Shown one piece after another: positions 47,091-57,808 of a stretch of 64,000 bases of DNA. Origin of the DNA: Pseudomonadota bacterium (GTDB lineage Bacteria; Bdellovibrionota; Bdellovibrionia; Bdellovibrionales; JACTMU01); NCBI GenBank assembly GCA_014584465.1, contig JACTMU010000094.1, positions 62,001 through 126,000 of the forward strand. The letters run 5' to 3'. The first letter of the stretch is position 1. Every line of letters starts with the position of its first letter. The notes beneath the pieces are model-generated. The model ran no database searches. It had not been told where the DNA came from and saw only the letters and a program-made list of their open reading frames with translations. A program made the translations under genes and the position numbers.

Positions 47091-48698
47091 ATGGTTCTCT
47101 CATTAGTCACTTTTTTACCCACTGTCTTTGCTCTCATTCTAATGCTGACTCGTTCAGATAAGATGGTGAGGTTGTTGGCTCTCATTTTTGGTTGGAGTGA
47201 GTTTTTCATCAGCGCGGCCATTCTTACAAAGTTTAAAACAGGCACACCCAGTTTGCAGCTTGTGGAAAGATATGCGTGGATCAGTGATTTTGGGATTACC
47301 TATTTCTTAGGGGTAGATGGTCTGTCGTTGTGGTTGGTTCTGCTTACGACTTTTCTTACCCCGATCATTATCTTAGGAAGCTGGACTTCTATCCGTGAAA
47401 GGGTCAAGGGCTTTCATATAAGTCTCTTTATTCTCGAAACAGCCATGTTGGGAACTTTTTTGGCGATGGATTCGGTCCTTTTCTATCTGTTTTGGGAATT
47501 GTCGCTTATTCCAATGTATTTCATGGTTGGGATATGGGGTGGGCCACGGCGAATTTATGCCACGGTCAAGTTTTTCATTTTCACGATGCTCGGTTCTGTC
47601 TTTATGCTATTGGCCATCATCTACATGATCTACCAGACTGCAGACGTGGCTGGATACTACAGCGCCAGCATCTTGGATTTCTACAATTTGTCACTACCGT
47701 TTGTGGCGGGTGAATTTTTAACGCCTCAGACTCTCTGTTTCTTAGCGTTTTCAATTGCATTTGCAATCAAAGTCCCGCTTTTTCCGCTTCATACGTGGCT
47801 CCCCGATGCCCACGTGGAGGCGCCTACACCTGGGTCTGTGATCTTAGCAGGTGTCATGCTCAAAATGGGGACCTACGGTTTCTTAAGATTCTCCATTCCG
47901 ATGTTCCCAGAGGCAGTCCAAAACTGGGGCTGGATCTTTTTGATTGCAGCAACAGTTGGAATTATCTATGGCGCACTCGTTGCAATGGTGCAGCCAGACA
48001 TGAAGAAGCTTGTTGCCTATTCCTCGGTTTCCCATATGGGTTACGTTCTCTTAGGCCTCTTTGCCTTGAATATAGAGGGGATGGCGGGAGCTCTTTTTCA
48101 GATGCTTAACCATGGGGTGAGCACCGGCGCCCTCTTTTTGTTGGTAGGAATGATCTATGAAAGAACTCACAGTCGTGAGATCAAGAGGTATGGTGGGTTG
48201 GCTGCAAACTTGCCACTGTTTGCTATTTTTTTCTTTATCATCACACTTTCGAGCATTGCGGTGCCAATGACCAATGGATTCATAGGAGAGTACCTGATTT
48301 TGCTAGGTAGCTTCTTATCAGGAGAGATATTTGTCTATTTTGCCATACTTGGTGTTGTGCTGGGCGCGGTCTATATGCTCTGGATGTACAAGAATGTCTT
48401 CTTTGGAACGGACGGCGAGATTGTAAAGCACCACAAATTGGAAGATATGAACATGAGAGAGATCTGTGTGATGATCCCACTTGTGGTTTTAGTGTTTTGG
48501 ATGGGGATCAAGCCCAACCATTTTCTAGATTGGTCGAAATCCAGCTTGGACCATCTTGTACAGAATCAAAAGGGTTATCAACTGACCGTCGATCTTGACA
48601 CAAAATCACAAGATGTTGTGCAAAAATCAGATCACGATTCAATTGTAGGTCATCAGACATCTTATGATTCGTCACGAAGCTATGAGGCTGAAAGGTGA
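47091..48698 (+). CDS. nuoM: NADH-quinone oxidoreductase subunit M
   Basis: FYLFWELSLIPMYFMVGIWGG, LHTWLPDAHVEAPTPGSVILAGVMLKMGTYG. Confidence 0.98.
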   Translation: MVLSLVTFLPTVFALILMLTRSDKMVRLLALIFGWSEFFISAAILTKFKTGTPSLQLVERYAWISDFGITYFLGVDGLSLWLVLLTTFLTPIIILGSWTSIRERVKGFHISLFILETAMLGTFLAMDSVLFYLFWELSLIPMYFMVGIWGGPRRIYATVKFFIFTMLGSVFMLLAIIYMIYQTADVAGYYSASILDFYNLSLPFVAGEFLTPQTLCFLAFSIAFAIKVPLFPLHTWLPDAHVEAPTPGSVILAGVMLKMGTYGFLRFSIPMFPEAVQNWGWIFLIAATVGIIYGALVAMVQPDMKKLVAYSSVSHMGYVLLGLFALNIEGMAGALFQMLNHGVSTGALFLLVGMIYERTHSREIKRYGGLAANLPLFAIFFFIITLSSIAVPMTNGFIGEYLILLGSFLSGEIFVYFAILGVVLGAVYMLWMYKNVFFGTDGEIVKHHKLEDMNMREICVMIPLVVLVFWMGIKPNHFLDWSKSSLDHLVQNQKGYQLTVDLDTKSQDVVQKSDHDSIVGHQTSYDSSRSYEAER

Positions 48699-48705
48699 CC
48701 GTATG

Positions 48706-50142
48706 AATATAGAATTTGGTTACATGGATCTTCTTCTTACAAGTCCACTCTTGGTTCTTTTTGTGACCAGCTTGATTCCAATTACAACAAAGCTTTTGAG
48801 AGGAAATCGAGAGCTCAATCCTTTGGCAAACCTTCTATGTGTTTTTGCTGGACTTGCAATCTGTGCTGGTGTCATGGTGATTCCCCAGCAAAGTCACTTG
48901 GCTTTTGAAGGTGCGATTGTAGTTGATGGGCTCTCTCGGTTCATGGGTGTGCTGATTCTATTTTTGACGGGAGGGGCACTTTTTCTCGTTGCAGAACATC
49001 GAACGGTCATTGAACGCCAGCTCTCTGAATGCATTTTTTTGATTCTAAGTGCCGCAATGGGGATGTTGATCTTATTGTGGTCGAACGACCTTCTGACAAC
49101 ATTTATTGGCCTGGAACTCACAGCTCTTTCAACCTATCTTGTGATTGCACTCAGCCGTGAAATAGTTTTGGCCAGAGAAGCTGCCTTTAAATATTTTGTG
49201 ATGGGAAGTTTTGCTTCAGCGATCTTTTTGTTGGGCGCTTCATTGATTTACGGCACAGCTTTGTCGACCAATTTCAGTGATCTTGGAAATGTTGCCGGGA
49301 CTTTGGTTTCTACCAATCGTCTTTTTCTCTTTGGGCTGTCGTTGGTGGTTTTGGGATTTGCCTTTAAGATCTCTCTTTTCCCCTTTCACTTTTGGACCCC
49401 AGATGTCTATCAAGGGGCAGGGACTCCAATCACGGCCTACATGGCCACCGCAGTCAAAGCGGCAAGCTTTGCGGTTTTTTTGCGTTTTACGATGGTTGGT
49501 GGATTGTGGAGCGCTGAAAGCCTCTTTAATGCTCTTCAATGGCTGGCTGTGGCAACCATGTTGATTGGAAATGTCGCTGCATTGATCCAATCCAATTTGA
49601 AGAGAATGCTGGCCTATTCGAGCATTGCCCACTCCGGCTATGTGATGATCGGCTTGCTTGTAGCAGCTTATGGAGGAGACCAACTTATTGGTCCCATGGC
49701 CTTTTACCTCTTCACCTACTCAGTGATGACCTTTGGGGCCTTTGCAGCCATCAGCATGTTAGAGAAAAATAGCGATACCATACTGCACGTGGAAGATCTG
49801 GCAGGCTTGGGACGTAAACATCCATGGATCTCGTTTGCTATGATGTTATTTCTATTGAGCCTTGCGGGGATACCTCCCCTTCTAGGGTTCTTTGGCAAAT
49901 TCTACCTTTTTGCCGTCGCGATGGATGTGGGGTTTTATTGGCTTGCCATTTGGGGTGTGATCAATTCTGTGATCAGCGTCTACTATTATCTTCGCCCCAT
50001 CATCTATCTCTACATGCATGAGGGTCAGGAGTTCACTTTGCCTCGCGCACGCTATTTGACCACCATGGCAGTTGCGCTTTCTGCTGCCATGGTGCTGATG
50101 CTGGGCTTTTTCTCCTCTCACATCATCCACCTCGTCGAGTAG
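48706..50142 (+). CDS. nuoN: NADH-quinone oxidoreductase subunit N
   Basis: FPFHFWTPDVYQGAGTPITAYMATAVKAA, LAYSSIAHSGYVMIGL. Confidence 0.97.
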   Translation, partial: NIEFGYMDLLLTSPLLVLFVTSLIPITTKLLRGNRELNPLANLLCVFAGLAICAGVMVIPQQSHLAFEGAIVVDGLSRFMGVLILFLTGGALFLVAEHRTVIERQLSECIFLILSAAMGMLILLWSNDLLTTFIGLELTALSTYLVIALSREIVLAREAAFKYFVMGSFASAIFLLGASLIYGTALSTNFSDLGNVAGTLVSTNRLFLFGLSLVVLGFAFKISLFPFHFWTPDVYQGAGTPITAYMATAVKAASFAVFLRFTMVGGLWSAESLFNALQWLAVATMLIGNVAALIQSNLKRMLAYSSIAHSGYVMIGLLVAAYGGDQLIGPMAFYLFTYSVMTFGAFAAISMLEKNSDTILHVEDLAGLGRKHPWISFAMMLFLLSLAGIPPLLGFFGKFYLFAVAMDVGFYWLAIWGVINSVISVYYYLRPIIYLYMHEGQEFTLPRARYLTTMAVALSAAMVLMLGFFSSHIIHLVE

Positions 50143-50233
50143 AGAGCAAATATTGGATCTGGCGCGGCAATTTAATAACTGAAGTTCTCGGTAAAACTTC
50201 CGAAAGAGGTGTAGAGTGATCTTCGGTCTCGAC

Positions 50234-50291
50234 ATAAGAAAAACTTATGGAAATTCGCTGTGAAAGCCGATTTCGCGCTAGGCACTAAAGA
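50234..50291 (+). repeat. Dispersed repeat, partial copy (right half)
   Basis: ATAAGAAAAACTTATG identical to 8126-8141, followed by similar TTTCGCGC..GGCACTAA. Confidence 0.65.
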
Positions 50292-50300
50292 CAGCGAAGC

Positions 50301-51503
50301 TCAAAGATCAAATTTTCGAAGTGTATTGATGGCGGACTTAAATCCGGCTCGAACGATATGCCCTAGTATCTTCTGATTGAGACTGAAATGGTCTGCAAAG
50401 AACATCTCATGGTTATGGGGATCAGGATGAATATCGATGTAGGTGACATCTCGCTGAAAATTGATCCGCTTGAGTATAATCTCAATGAGTTTGTCTTTGT
50501 GCTCTTCAGGAAGATGGCTCTGTTTAAAATAACCATCAATGGCGTTGAGGATCTGTGAGATGCTCTCTCGATATTCCACATGTCGCGCAATCTTTTGTTC
50601 AACGAGCTGATAGAGGGCCTGGTTGAGGATCGCCCCTATGCCATAGTCCGCGAGACTGCCAATATCTTTATTGTAGTGATAGGGTTGGATGGAATAACTT
50701 GAAATGATGAGGTCCGCACCGTGGTCTGCAGCAACGTGAGTGGAGAGTGAATCGCGAATTTCTCCATCAAAAAAATGAAGAATCTTTCCCTTTTCATTTG
50801 CGATTTCATACGGAGCAAATGCAGGTGGTAAACTGGCAGAGGCCGCCGCAGCTTCACTGATTGTGGCGTAGTTGGCATATTTGATGGTCTTATCTTTGGT
50901 CACCTCTTCAAAATCGCCGAAGATCACCTTACGCGAGTGGTTCAATTGGGTGGCCACGATGAAAAGGTCCACTCCAAGATCTCGGAAATGGTTGCTCTGA
51001 ACGAGAACATGTTCTCTAAGGTAGCGCTCAAGTCCTTTGGTTGTAAAAAGACCATTGAGCTTAAATCCGCTCTTCAAAAAGGCCTCAATACCGCCCGTGA
51101 CGACCGAGCTTCTTCTTAAAAACTTAGGGATGAATCCTACCAGATTCTTGCCGTTGAGGGTGAATAGATCCATGTAGGAGATGGGCTTGAGTGAGCCTAT
51201 CGAGCTTCGCCGCGGAGTGAGGCGAAATCCAGTTTCAAAGATAAAGCTCGATCGAATGGTCTCTAGATCGTAGCCGGCAGCCAAAAAGGTGCAAATGACA
51301 GCTCCTGCGCTGGAGCCTACGTAGATACGAAAGGTTCTGGAGAAATCATCGCCAAACTTCGTCTCAACATCGTCGTGACTTCCCCCGGCAAATCGAAAAC
51401 CCTTCTCTTGGAGGGCTTGACAGACGCCCAAGTGAAAAGCCGCAGCCTTTAAACCACCTCCACTTAAAACCAGAGCGACTCGCTTTTTTTTGTCTATTCG
51501 CAT
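50301..51503 (-). CDS. Patatin-like phospholipase
   Basis: LVLSGGGLKAAAFHLGV, YVGSSAGAVICTFLAAGYD (GxSxG), DGE dyad region. Confidence 0.92.
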   Translation of the reverse strand: MRIDKKKRVALVLSGGGLKAAAFHLGVCQALQEKGFRFAGGSHDDVETKFGDDFSRTFRIYVGSSAGAVICTFLAAGYDLETIRSSFIFETGFRLTPRRSSIGSLKPISYMDLFTLNGKNLVGFIPKFLRRSSVVTGGIEAFLKSGFKLNGLFTTKGLERYLREHVLVQSNHFRDLGVDLFIVATQLNHSRKVIFGDFEEVTKDKTIKYANYATISEAAAASASLPPAFAPYEIANEKGKILHFFDGEIRDSLSTHVAADHGADLIISSYSIQPYHYNKDIGSLADYGIGAILNQALYQLVEQKIARHVEYRESISQILNAIDGYFKQSHLPEEHKDKLIEIILKRINFQRDVTYIDIHPDPHNHEMFFADHFSLNQKILGHIVRAGFKSAINTLRKFDL

Positions 51504-51597
51504 AACGTATCCCCATTATAGGAAGTGATGTGGAAAAGTCTAGCGTGACAAGAGGCTATTTCGATGAAAAAATGGGCCAAATAGGGAGGCTTTTACG

Positions 51598-51984
51598 ATG
51601 GAACGACTATCCATTACTGACTACTCAACAAAATATCATATCAGTGTTTCGACACTGAGAAGAAAGATCAAGGCCAACCAAATTGACTATTCACTGGAAG
51701 ATGGGAAGTACATGATCAGGGATGTGCCTCCGCAAAGCCCGCACGGGCGTAGTGATTCATTAGATGACCACTCAAAACTGCTCAGTCGAGACCATGGTGA
51801 CCACCTGGACTTTTCAACTGCCAACCTCCTGTTGAACGAACTGAAGGAGGCCTACTCAACGATACTCAAAGATAAAGAGGGTCAGATTGTAAATCTCAAG
51901 AGTCAAATTTCAGACCTTCAAACTCTCATTCAGGTTTTGGAGAGCGAAAATCAGCGACTTAAATTCTCGCTTGGTGAAGAGTAA
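51598..51984 (+). CDS. Small helix-turn-helix protein with C-terminal coiled coil
   Basis: MERLSITDYSTKYHISVSTLRRKIKANQIDYSLEDGKYMI (excisionase/MerR-like HTH), DKEGQIVNLKSQISDLQTLIQVLESENQRLKF coiled coil. Confidence 0.75.
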   Translation: MERLSITDYSTKYHISVSTLRRKIKANQIDYSLEDGKYMIRDVPPQSPHGRSDSLDDHSKLLSRDHGDHLDFSTANLLLNELKEAYSTILKDKEGQIVNLKSQISDLQTLIQVLESENQRLKFSLGEE

Positions 51985-52000
51985 GTCCGTCGCGAAATTC

Positions 52001-54430
52001 CTATGCAGCTGATGCCGCAGCTGGGGCTTTGGACTTCTTTCCACCACGTTGTCCACCGCCTCCCTTAACACCTTTCTTACCTTTCGTCATTCCTGGTTCA
52101 CCAAGGGCCATATGAAGCACCTCATCAAGATGTTCCACCAAAATGAAGTTGAGATTCTCAGTAAACTCTTTAGGGATGTCCGAGAGATCTTTCTTATTCG
52201 CAATAGGAACGATGATGTTTTTAATGCCATGAGTAAGGGCAGCTAGGGCCTTCTCCTTGATTCCACCGACAGGGAGCACACGACCAGCCAGAGTTACCTC
52301 TCCGGTCATGGCAATGTCGCGACGAACAGGAAGCTCGGTCATCAAGCTGATGATCGCAGTCGCCAAAGTCACTCCGGCCGAAGGACCATCCTTTGGGATT
52401 GCTCCGGCGGGGATATGAATGTGAATCTCGTTTTGGTCAAACCAATCATCGGCAATACGTAGCGCTGAGGCATGGGCCCGAGCGTAGGAGAGTGCCGCAG
52501 TGGCGGACTCTTTCATCACATCACCCATTTGGCCTGTCAGAACCAAGTTGCCCTTTCCCTTCATACGTAGGGCTTCGACATAGAGAACCTCTCCGCCATG
52601 TTGAGTCCATGCCAATCCTGTGGCAATTCCAATGTTATCTTCTTTCAGTTTCTCGTCTCGTAGATATCTAGGAGCACCTAAGAAGTCAGAGACAACATCT
52701 TTGGTCACAATGGTCTTCTCTTTCTTTCCCGTGACCACATTTCTTGCGATCTTTCGAAAAATGGATCCGATCTCTCTTTCAAGATTACGGACTCCCGACT
52801 CGCGAGTGTAATGTGAGGTAAGATATTGAAGGCCTTCCTCTGTGAATTCGACGTGGTCTGCGGTGATCCCGTTATTGACCAGTTGACGCTCAATCAGATG
52901 TCTTTTTGCAATCACCAACTTGTCGTTTTCGGTATAACCAGTGATCGAAATGACCTCCATGCGATCACGCAGTGCGGGAGGAATATCTTCAATCACGTTT
53001 GCAGTCGCGATGAAGAGACAGTTGCTGAGGTCAAAATCAACATTGAGATAGTTATCTCGAAAAGTCGAGTTCTGTTCAGGGTCCAACACTTCAAGCATGG
53101 CGGCACTGGGATCTCCCCGAAAATCACTGCCAAGTTTGTCAATCTCGTCAAGAACAAGTACAGGATTGTTTGAACGAGTCTGTTTGATTGCTTGAATGAT
53201 CTTTCCGGGCATGGCACCAACATAAGTACGGCGATGTCCTCGAATCTCTGCTTCGTCCTTTACTCCACCCAGCGCAATACGGAAATAATTTCGCCCCATA
53301 GACCGAGCAATGCTCTTGCCAAGAGAGGTCTTTCCGACTCCGGGAGGTCCCACAAAACAGAGAATTGGACCTTTCATATCTTTCTTCAAACTACGCACAG
53401 CTAAGAATTCCAAAATGCGCTCTTTAACTTTATGAAGATCATAGTGATCATCATTGAGAACCTGCTCTGCATGCTTCAAATCAAGATTGTCGCTTGTCTT
53501 CTTAGTCCAAGGGAGTTCGATGAGCCAATCCAGATAGGTTCGAACCATAGAGGCTTCGCTCGCATCAGGGTGCATGCGTTCGAGTCGGCCCAGCTGCTTA
53601 AGGGCTTCAACTTCCACTTCATCAGGCATGTCCGCAGCCAAGATCTTCTCACGAAGATCGTCAACCTCCTCAGATTTCGATTCATTGTCACCGAGTTCAT
53701 TCTTTATGGCACGCATCTGTTCCCGTAAGAAGTACTCTCTTTGTGACTTAGTCATCTCATCTTTAGCGGTATTACGAATTCGCGCCTGCATTTGAAGAAC
53801 TTCGAGCTCCTTATTAAGGATCTCATTGACGAGCTTCAAACGCTCCTTGGGATTATGGCACTCAAGAACTCTTTGAGCGTCCGCCACGCGCAGGCCCAGA
53901 TTGCTTGCGATAAGGTCGGCCAATCGCCCAGGATCAGAGACATCATCAAGCACCAAAAGGATATCTGGAGAAAGAACTTTGCCAAGAGCAATGATCTTCT
54001 CAATCTGCTCCTTGGAGTTGCGAATCATAGCCTCATATTCAATGGGGGTGCTTGAAATGCCAGCTTCTGGAATCTTTTCAACGACCACTTCGAAACAGGG
54101 CTCTGACTTAGCATATGAACGAATCTCACCCTTCCCAACTCCTTGGATCAGAATCTTCATTCGGCCATCTGCAAGTTTGCGCATGCGCATGATCATCGCG
54201 ATCGTACCTACTTGATAGATCGAATCAGGAGATGGATTGTCTTCATTGAACTCTTTTTGGGCAGCAAGAAAGATCAATCGATTTTTTGATAGAGATTCCT
54301 CCACTGCACGAATCGAAGATTCGCGTCCCACAAACAGCGGGAGTATCATGTAAGGATAGACCACAAGGTCTCTTACAGGAAGTAAAGGAAGAGTCTGTGT
54401 CGCTTCTAATGTGTTGTCATCGAAAGTCAT
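52001..54430 (-). CDS. lon: ATP-dependent protease Lon
   Basis: [41 protein letters not shown] (catalytic Ser), [10 protein letters not shown]. Confidence 0.98.
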   Translation of the reverse strand: MTFDDNTLEATQTLPLLPVRDLVVYPYMILPLFVGRESSIRAVEESLSKNRLIFLAAQKEFNEDNPSPDSIYQVGTIAMIMRMRKLADGRMKILIQGVGKGEIRSYAKSEPCFEVVVEKIPEAGISSTPIEYEAMIRNSKEQIEKIIALGKVLSPDILLVLDDVSDPGRLADLIASNLGLRVADAQRVLECHNPKERLKLVNEILNKELEVLQMQARIRNTAKDEMTKSQREYFLREQMRAIKNELGDNESKSEEVDDLREKILAADMPDEVEVEALKQLGRLERMHPDASEASMVRTYLDWLIELPWTKKTSDNLDLKHAEQVLNDDHYDLHKVKERILEFLAVRSLKKDMKGPILCFVGPPGVGKTSLGKSIARSMGRNYFRIALGGVKDEAEIRGHRRTYVGAMPGKIIQAIKQTRSNNPVLVLDEIDKLGSDFRGDPSAAMLEVLDPEQNSTFRDNYLNVDFDLSNCLFIATANVIEDIPPALRDRMEVISITGYTENDKLVIAKRHLIERQLVNNGITADHVEFTEEGLQYLTSHYTRESGVRNLEREIGSIFRKIARNVVTGKKEKTIVTKDVVSDFLGAPRYLRDEKLKEDNIGIATGLAWTQHGGEVLYVEALRMKGKGNLVLTGQMGDVMKESATAALSYARAHASALRIADDWFDQNEIHIHIPAGAIPKDGPSAGVTLATAIISLMTELPVRRDIAMTGEVTLAGRVLPVGGIKEKALAALTHGIKNIIVPIANKKDLSDIPKEFTENLNFILVEHLDEVLHMALGEPGMTKGKKGVKGGGGQRGGKKSKAPAAASAA

Positions 54431-54830
54431 ATATCCTCCGCCCTTGCTTACCTCTCAAGAGCCTATGAACACTCTTCGGGTTTGAAAAATGGGGACTTTA
54501 AAAAAAAAGCGCGACAAAGGTCGAGAAACATAAAGAAAAACGAACAAAACTGAGACGTTTATGAGGCAAACAAGAAAATTTAGAGGTTTGTCCTATTCAC
54601 CATCCCGACCAATTTGTGGGAAGACCACGATGGCCCATCATTTTGTACGATGTCTATTTCAAATCAAGGACATTGGGGCAAGCACGATGAAGGAGGGCCC
54701 CTTTTTTCCGGTGGCATGTACAGTATTGAGGCTTTTGCTTTAAATTCAAATATTTAGATTTGAGTTTGTTGGTCCAGCAGATAGGACTCACAATGGACCA
54801 TCCAAGTTCTTCATGATCTTTTGTGTCAAC

Positions 54831-55187
54831 TCACGCATAGAAGCGTTCTTTATTCTCCTGTTCTTCTTTGCATCCAATGCATAGAGTGGCTACGGGGCGC
54901 GCCAACAACCTCTGAAAACTCATCGCTTCACCACACTCTTGGCAGAGGCCAAAAGTCCCCTCTTCGAGTTTAGAAAGAGCTTTGTCGATCTTTTGAACCA
55001 AGAATCGTTCGCGCTCTTGAAGGCGCAGTGAAATGTGGGCCTGAGATGCGGTCTGTGCCCAATCCATCTCATCGCCTCGAATCTCCACGACCTTTTGCTC
55101 TTCTACGTAACTCGAAGATCGATTGAGAAGCGCGGCCTTTTGTTGAAGAAGGACGCTCTTCAGATGCTCTTTCTGGTTGTGGTCCAT
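54831..55187 (-). CDS. DksA/TraR family protein with intact C4 zinc finger
   Basis: FGLCQECGEAMSFQRLLARPVATLCIGC. Confidence 0.9.
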   Translation of the reverse strand: MDHNQKEHLKSVLLQQKAALLNRSSSYVEEQKVVEIRGDEMDWAQTASQAHISLRLQERERFLVQKIDKALSKLEEGTFGLCQECGEAMSFQRLLARPVATLCIGCKEEQENKERFYA

Positions 55188-55345
55188 TCACTCTCCTCCC
55201 TTTCACAATGGTACGCCTATTTCAGAAAGTGTAAGATATATAGCTTGGACCAAACTAAAGTCACGGAAAAATGGGGAGATCTCGAATATTTCTCTTAAAT
55301 TATTGACGCTCCGCTTGTTAAGCAAATGTAAGAATAGTGTGCAGG

Positions 55346-55723
55346 CTATTGGGCGTAGCGTTTCTGTTGTGCCTCAATCCACTCCGCTCCCTCGATGCTG
55401 AACTCGGTCCAGGGGATGGCACGCAATCGGTCAATCTCAATCGGTTGTTCAGTGATACGACAGATGCCATAAGTTCCCCTCTCAATTCTTGCAAGAGCAT
55501 CTTCGATGGAAAGAAGCCGTTCTCGAAACTCCTTAAGATGACAAAGATAGGTGTTTTCAGTGAGCAATTGCACCGATCGATCGGTCTCATCTCCATAAGT
55601 TTCAAGGGTTGAAAGATTTTGATGCATAAAGCGAATTCGCTCCATAAGAAGCGCCTTTTGTTCCAGAAGTTTAATTTTACACTCCTTTACGATCTGTTGA
55701 GTAAGATGTTGGGTCATGATCAC
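55346..55723 (-). CDS. DksA/TraR-like protein with degenerate zinc finger
   Basis: ALARIERGTYGICRITEQPIEIDRLRAIPWTEFSIEGAEWIE aligns to the DksA zinc-finger region but three of four Cys are missing. Confidence 0.8.
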   Translation of the reverse strand: MIMTQHLTQQIVKECKIKLLEQKALLMERIRFMHQNLSTLETYGDETDRSVQLLTENTYLCHLKEFRERLLSIEDALARIERGTYGICRITEQPIEIDRLRAIPWTEFSIEGAEWIEAQQKRYAQ

Positions 55724-55806
55724 CTCCTGTTCCTTGGTCAGTGAAGCACCGACGTAAAAGGGGAGACCACAGAATGGGCGAAATCGGTTAACGGTGAGGA
55801 GGAGAC

Positions 55807-57807
55807 CTAACGGCGCTTTGTATTGGGTGGCGAATGAACCTGGTCGCTCTTCACAATAGCTCCTTGATGGACTGTAAGAGTTACAAGAGGTCTTCGGATC
55901 TCACGGTCGAGACTCATCGACAGTGGGCCCAAAACACCACTGAACTCTGCGAGATTGGTCAAACGCTCCCGCAAGTCCAAGCGCGTGAGAGCACCACGCA
56001 AGATGGACTCACGCAAGATAAGGGCCGTTTCATAGGCTTGAATTTCAAAAATCCCAGGAGCTTCGCCGTAGATCCTCTCAAATTCTTGAAAAAACGAACT
56101 TTGTTGAAAGAGCGGATCATGGGCAAGGAGGCTATCGACGAAGATGGCATTCTCCACAAACTTATCACCACGTTGAATGAGATCCTCAGAGTTCCAAAGA
56201 TTTGTACCAAGAAGCCGAACCTTCTTGACATCATAGTAGGCAAGCATAGGGGCGATCTGGCCAATGGTTCGGGGACTGTCAGGGATGAAAAGGGCCTCAA
56301 ATGTCACTACTGGGGGTAAGATCTCTTCAGGGGGAGTCAACCTTCTCCGACGAGGTTGCTTCTCCTTCCAATCTGAAAGACGTTTCTTGTACTCCTCAAG
56401 CCGATCCTCAACATAAAAGATTCCGACAAGACGTTGCACTTGACCTTGAAAATCGGTCTCTCCTGATTTGTAGGGTTGAGCTGCTTCAATGGTGCCTCCT
56501 CGACGAAGAACCTCATTCCAAAATAGGTTGGCATATTCAACACCGTAGGCATCATTGGGATACATAATGGCAAAGTGTTTAAACTTAAGTTCTTCCATTG
56601 AGTAACGGACCAGTTCTCGAACTTGCATTTCGCTGGTCAGTGCATTTCGAAAAACATAGGGGCCAATGCCAGTAAGTCCGGAGCGTTGAGACAGTCCAAT
56701 GGAAGGGATTCCAAGAGCGTTGGCTTCATCGGAGACCGCAAATGCAGTTTTACTCAAGAGACTTCCCACCATGGCGATTGCGTTGTCTTCCACCACAAGT
56801 CGTTTGACTCCACGTCTTGCAATATCTGGATGACCTTCACTGTCGACGATGGCCAGCTGAAACTCCGAACCACCATTGCCACTGAGGCCTAACCCTATCT
56901 CAAGTCCTCGCAAAGAGCGATATCCAATGTTGGCGTATGGGCCAGATAGAGGAAGAACAGCTCCAACAACCAGCGGATTGATCTGGTTTCTTGCGTTGAT
57001 CTGTTTGAGAAGCTGCTGAGCTTGATCTGCTGCGCTTGTATCGGGCAAATGAGTCGAAACACTGAGTAAGAGATCTTGAGCTAAATTGTACTTCTGTTGA
57101 TCATAATAGAGTTGTCCCAATTTTAGTTTTGCGTAATATCGAATCTTATCAAAGTTGCTTTCATTAGCAACAATCTGAAGCTCATCCGGTTGCAGTTGGG
57201 TCTGACAAAACTCGATTGCTCGCATTTCATGCATGTTGCGTTCCGAAAGAGGCAAGCGGGAAAGTTCCACAAGGGCTCGAAGTGCCTCAGTTTTCTTTCC
57301 AGATCGAGATTTTAAAATAAAGAGAAGCTTGTAGATCTTTTCTTGATAGAGAAGTGAGACTTCATCAAACCGCTTCCAATTTGAAAGCAAAGAGTCAGAT
57401 CGGTCAATTTCTCCAAGACGGTAGTAAGAGAGAGCACCCATGTAGATGGCTTCAAGCGACTCCCTCTGGGATCGATCTAAATCCATGAGGGTTTCAAAGG
57501 TGGCAGCAGAGGCTTTGTAATTTTTTAGTTCAAACTGTCCCTTTCCACGAAGAATCAAAACTTCGCCATAGAGATCACTCTCATCATTTTTCATCAACCC
57601 ATCCAGGATGGAAAGAGACTTTGGATATTCCTTTTGTTTATGGTGCTTTAAGGCTCGTTCAAAGCGTTCTCGATCTTCCCTCGAGCTTGGTGTCACGTCT
57701 CGGGCTCTTTTCATAAAGGAAGTTGTGCACGAACTCAAAAAAAAGAGAGAAGAGCCAATGAGAGTCGCAATTCCATATTGAAAAACAGAATGTAACCATC
57801 GAGTCAC
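55807..57807 (-). CDS. LpoA-like / periplasmic ligand-binding lipoprotein with N-terminal TPR region
   Basis: SSLFFLSSCTTSF lipobox; VVGAVLPLSGPYANIGYRSLRGLEIGLG type-I periplasmic binding fold. Confidence 0.85.
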   Translation of the reverse strand: MTRWLHSVFQYGIATLIGSSLFFLSSCTTSFMKRARDVTPSSREDRERFERALKHHKQKEYPKSLSILDGLMKNDESDLYGEVLILRGKGQFELKNYKASAATFETLMDLDRSQRESLEAIYMGALSYYRLGEIDRSDSLLSNWKRFDEVSLLYQEKIYKLLFILKSRSGKKTEALRALVELSRLPLSERNMHEMRAIEFCQTQLQPDELQIVANESNFDKIRYYAKLKLGQLYYDQQKYNLAQDLLLSVSTHLPDTSAADQAQQLLKQINARNQINPLVVGAVLPLSGPYANIGYRSLRGLEIGLGLSGNGGSEFQLAIVDSEGHPDIARRGVKRLVVEDNAIAMVGSLLSKTAFAVSDEANALGIPSIGLSQRSGLTGIGPYVFRNALTSEMQVRELVRYSMEELKFKHFAIMYPNDAYGVEYANLFWNEVLRRGGTIEAAQPYKSGETDFQGQVQRLVGIFYVEDRLEEYKKRLSDWKEKQPRRRRLTPPEEILPPVVTFEALFIPDSPRTIGQIAPMLAYYDVKKVRLLGTNLWNSEDLIQRGDKFVENAIFVDSLLAHDPLFQQSSFFQEFERIYGEAPGIFEIQAYETALILRESILRGALTRLDLRERLTNLAEFSGVLGPLSMSLDREIRRPLVTLTVHQGAIVKSDQVHSPPNTKRR

Positions 57808-57808
57808 A

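Noticed and set aside
54561-54743. 60-aa ORF in the lon-dksA gap
   Set aside because: No recognisable motif or RBS; region better treated as non-coding
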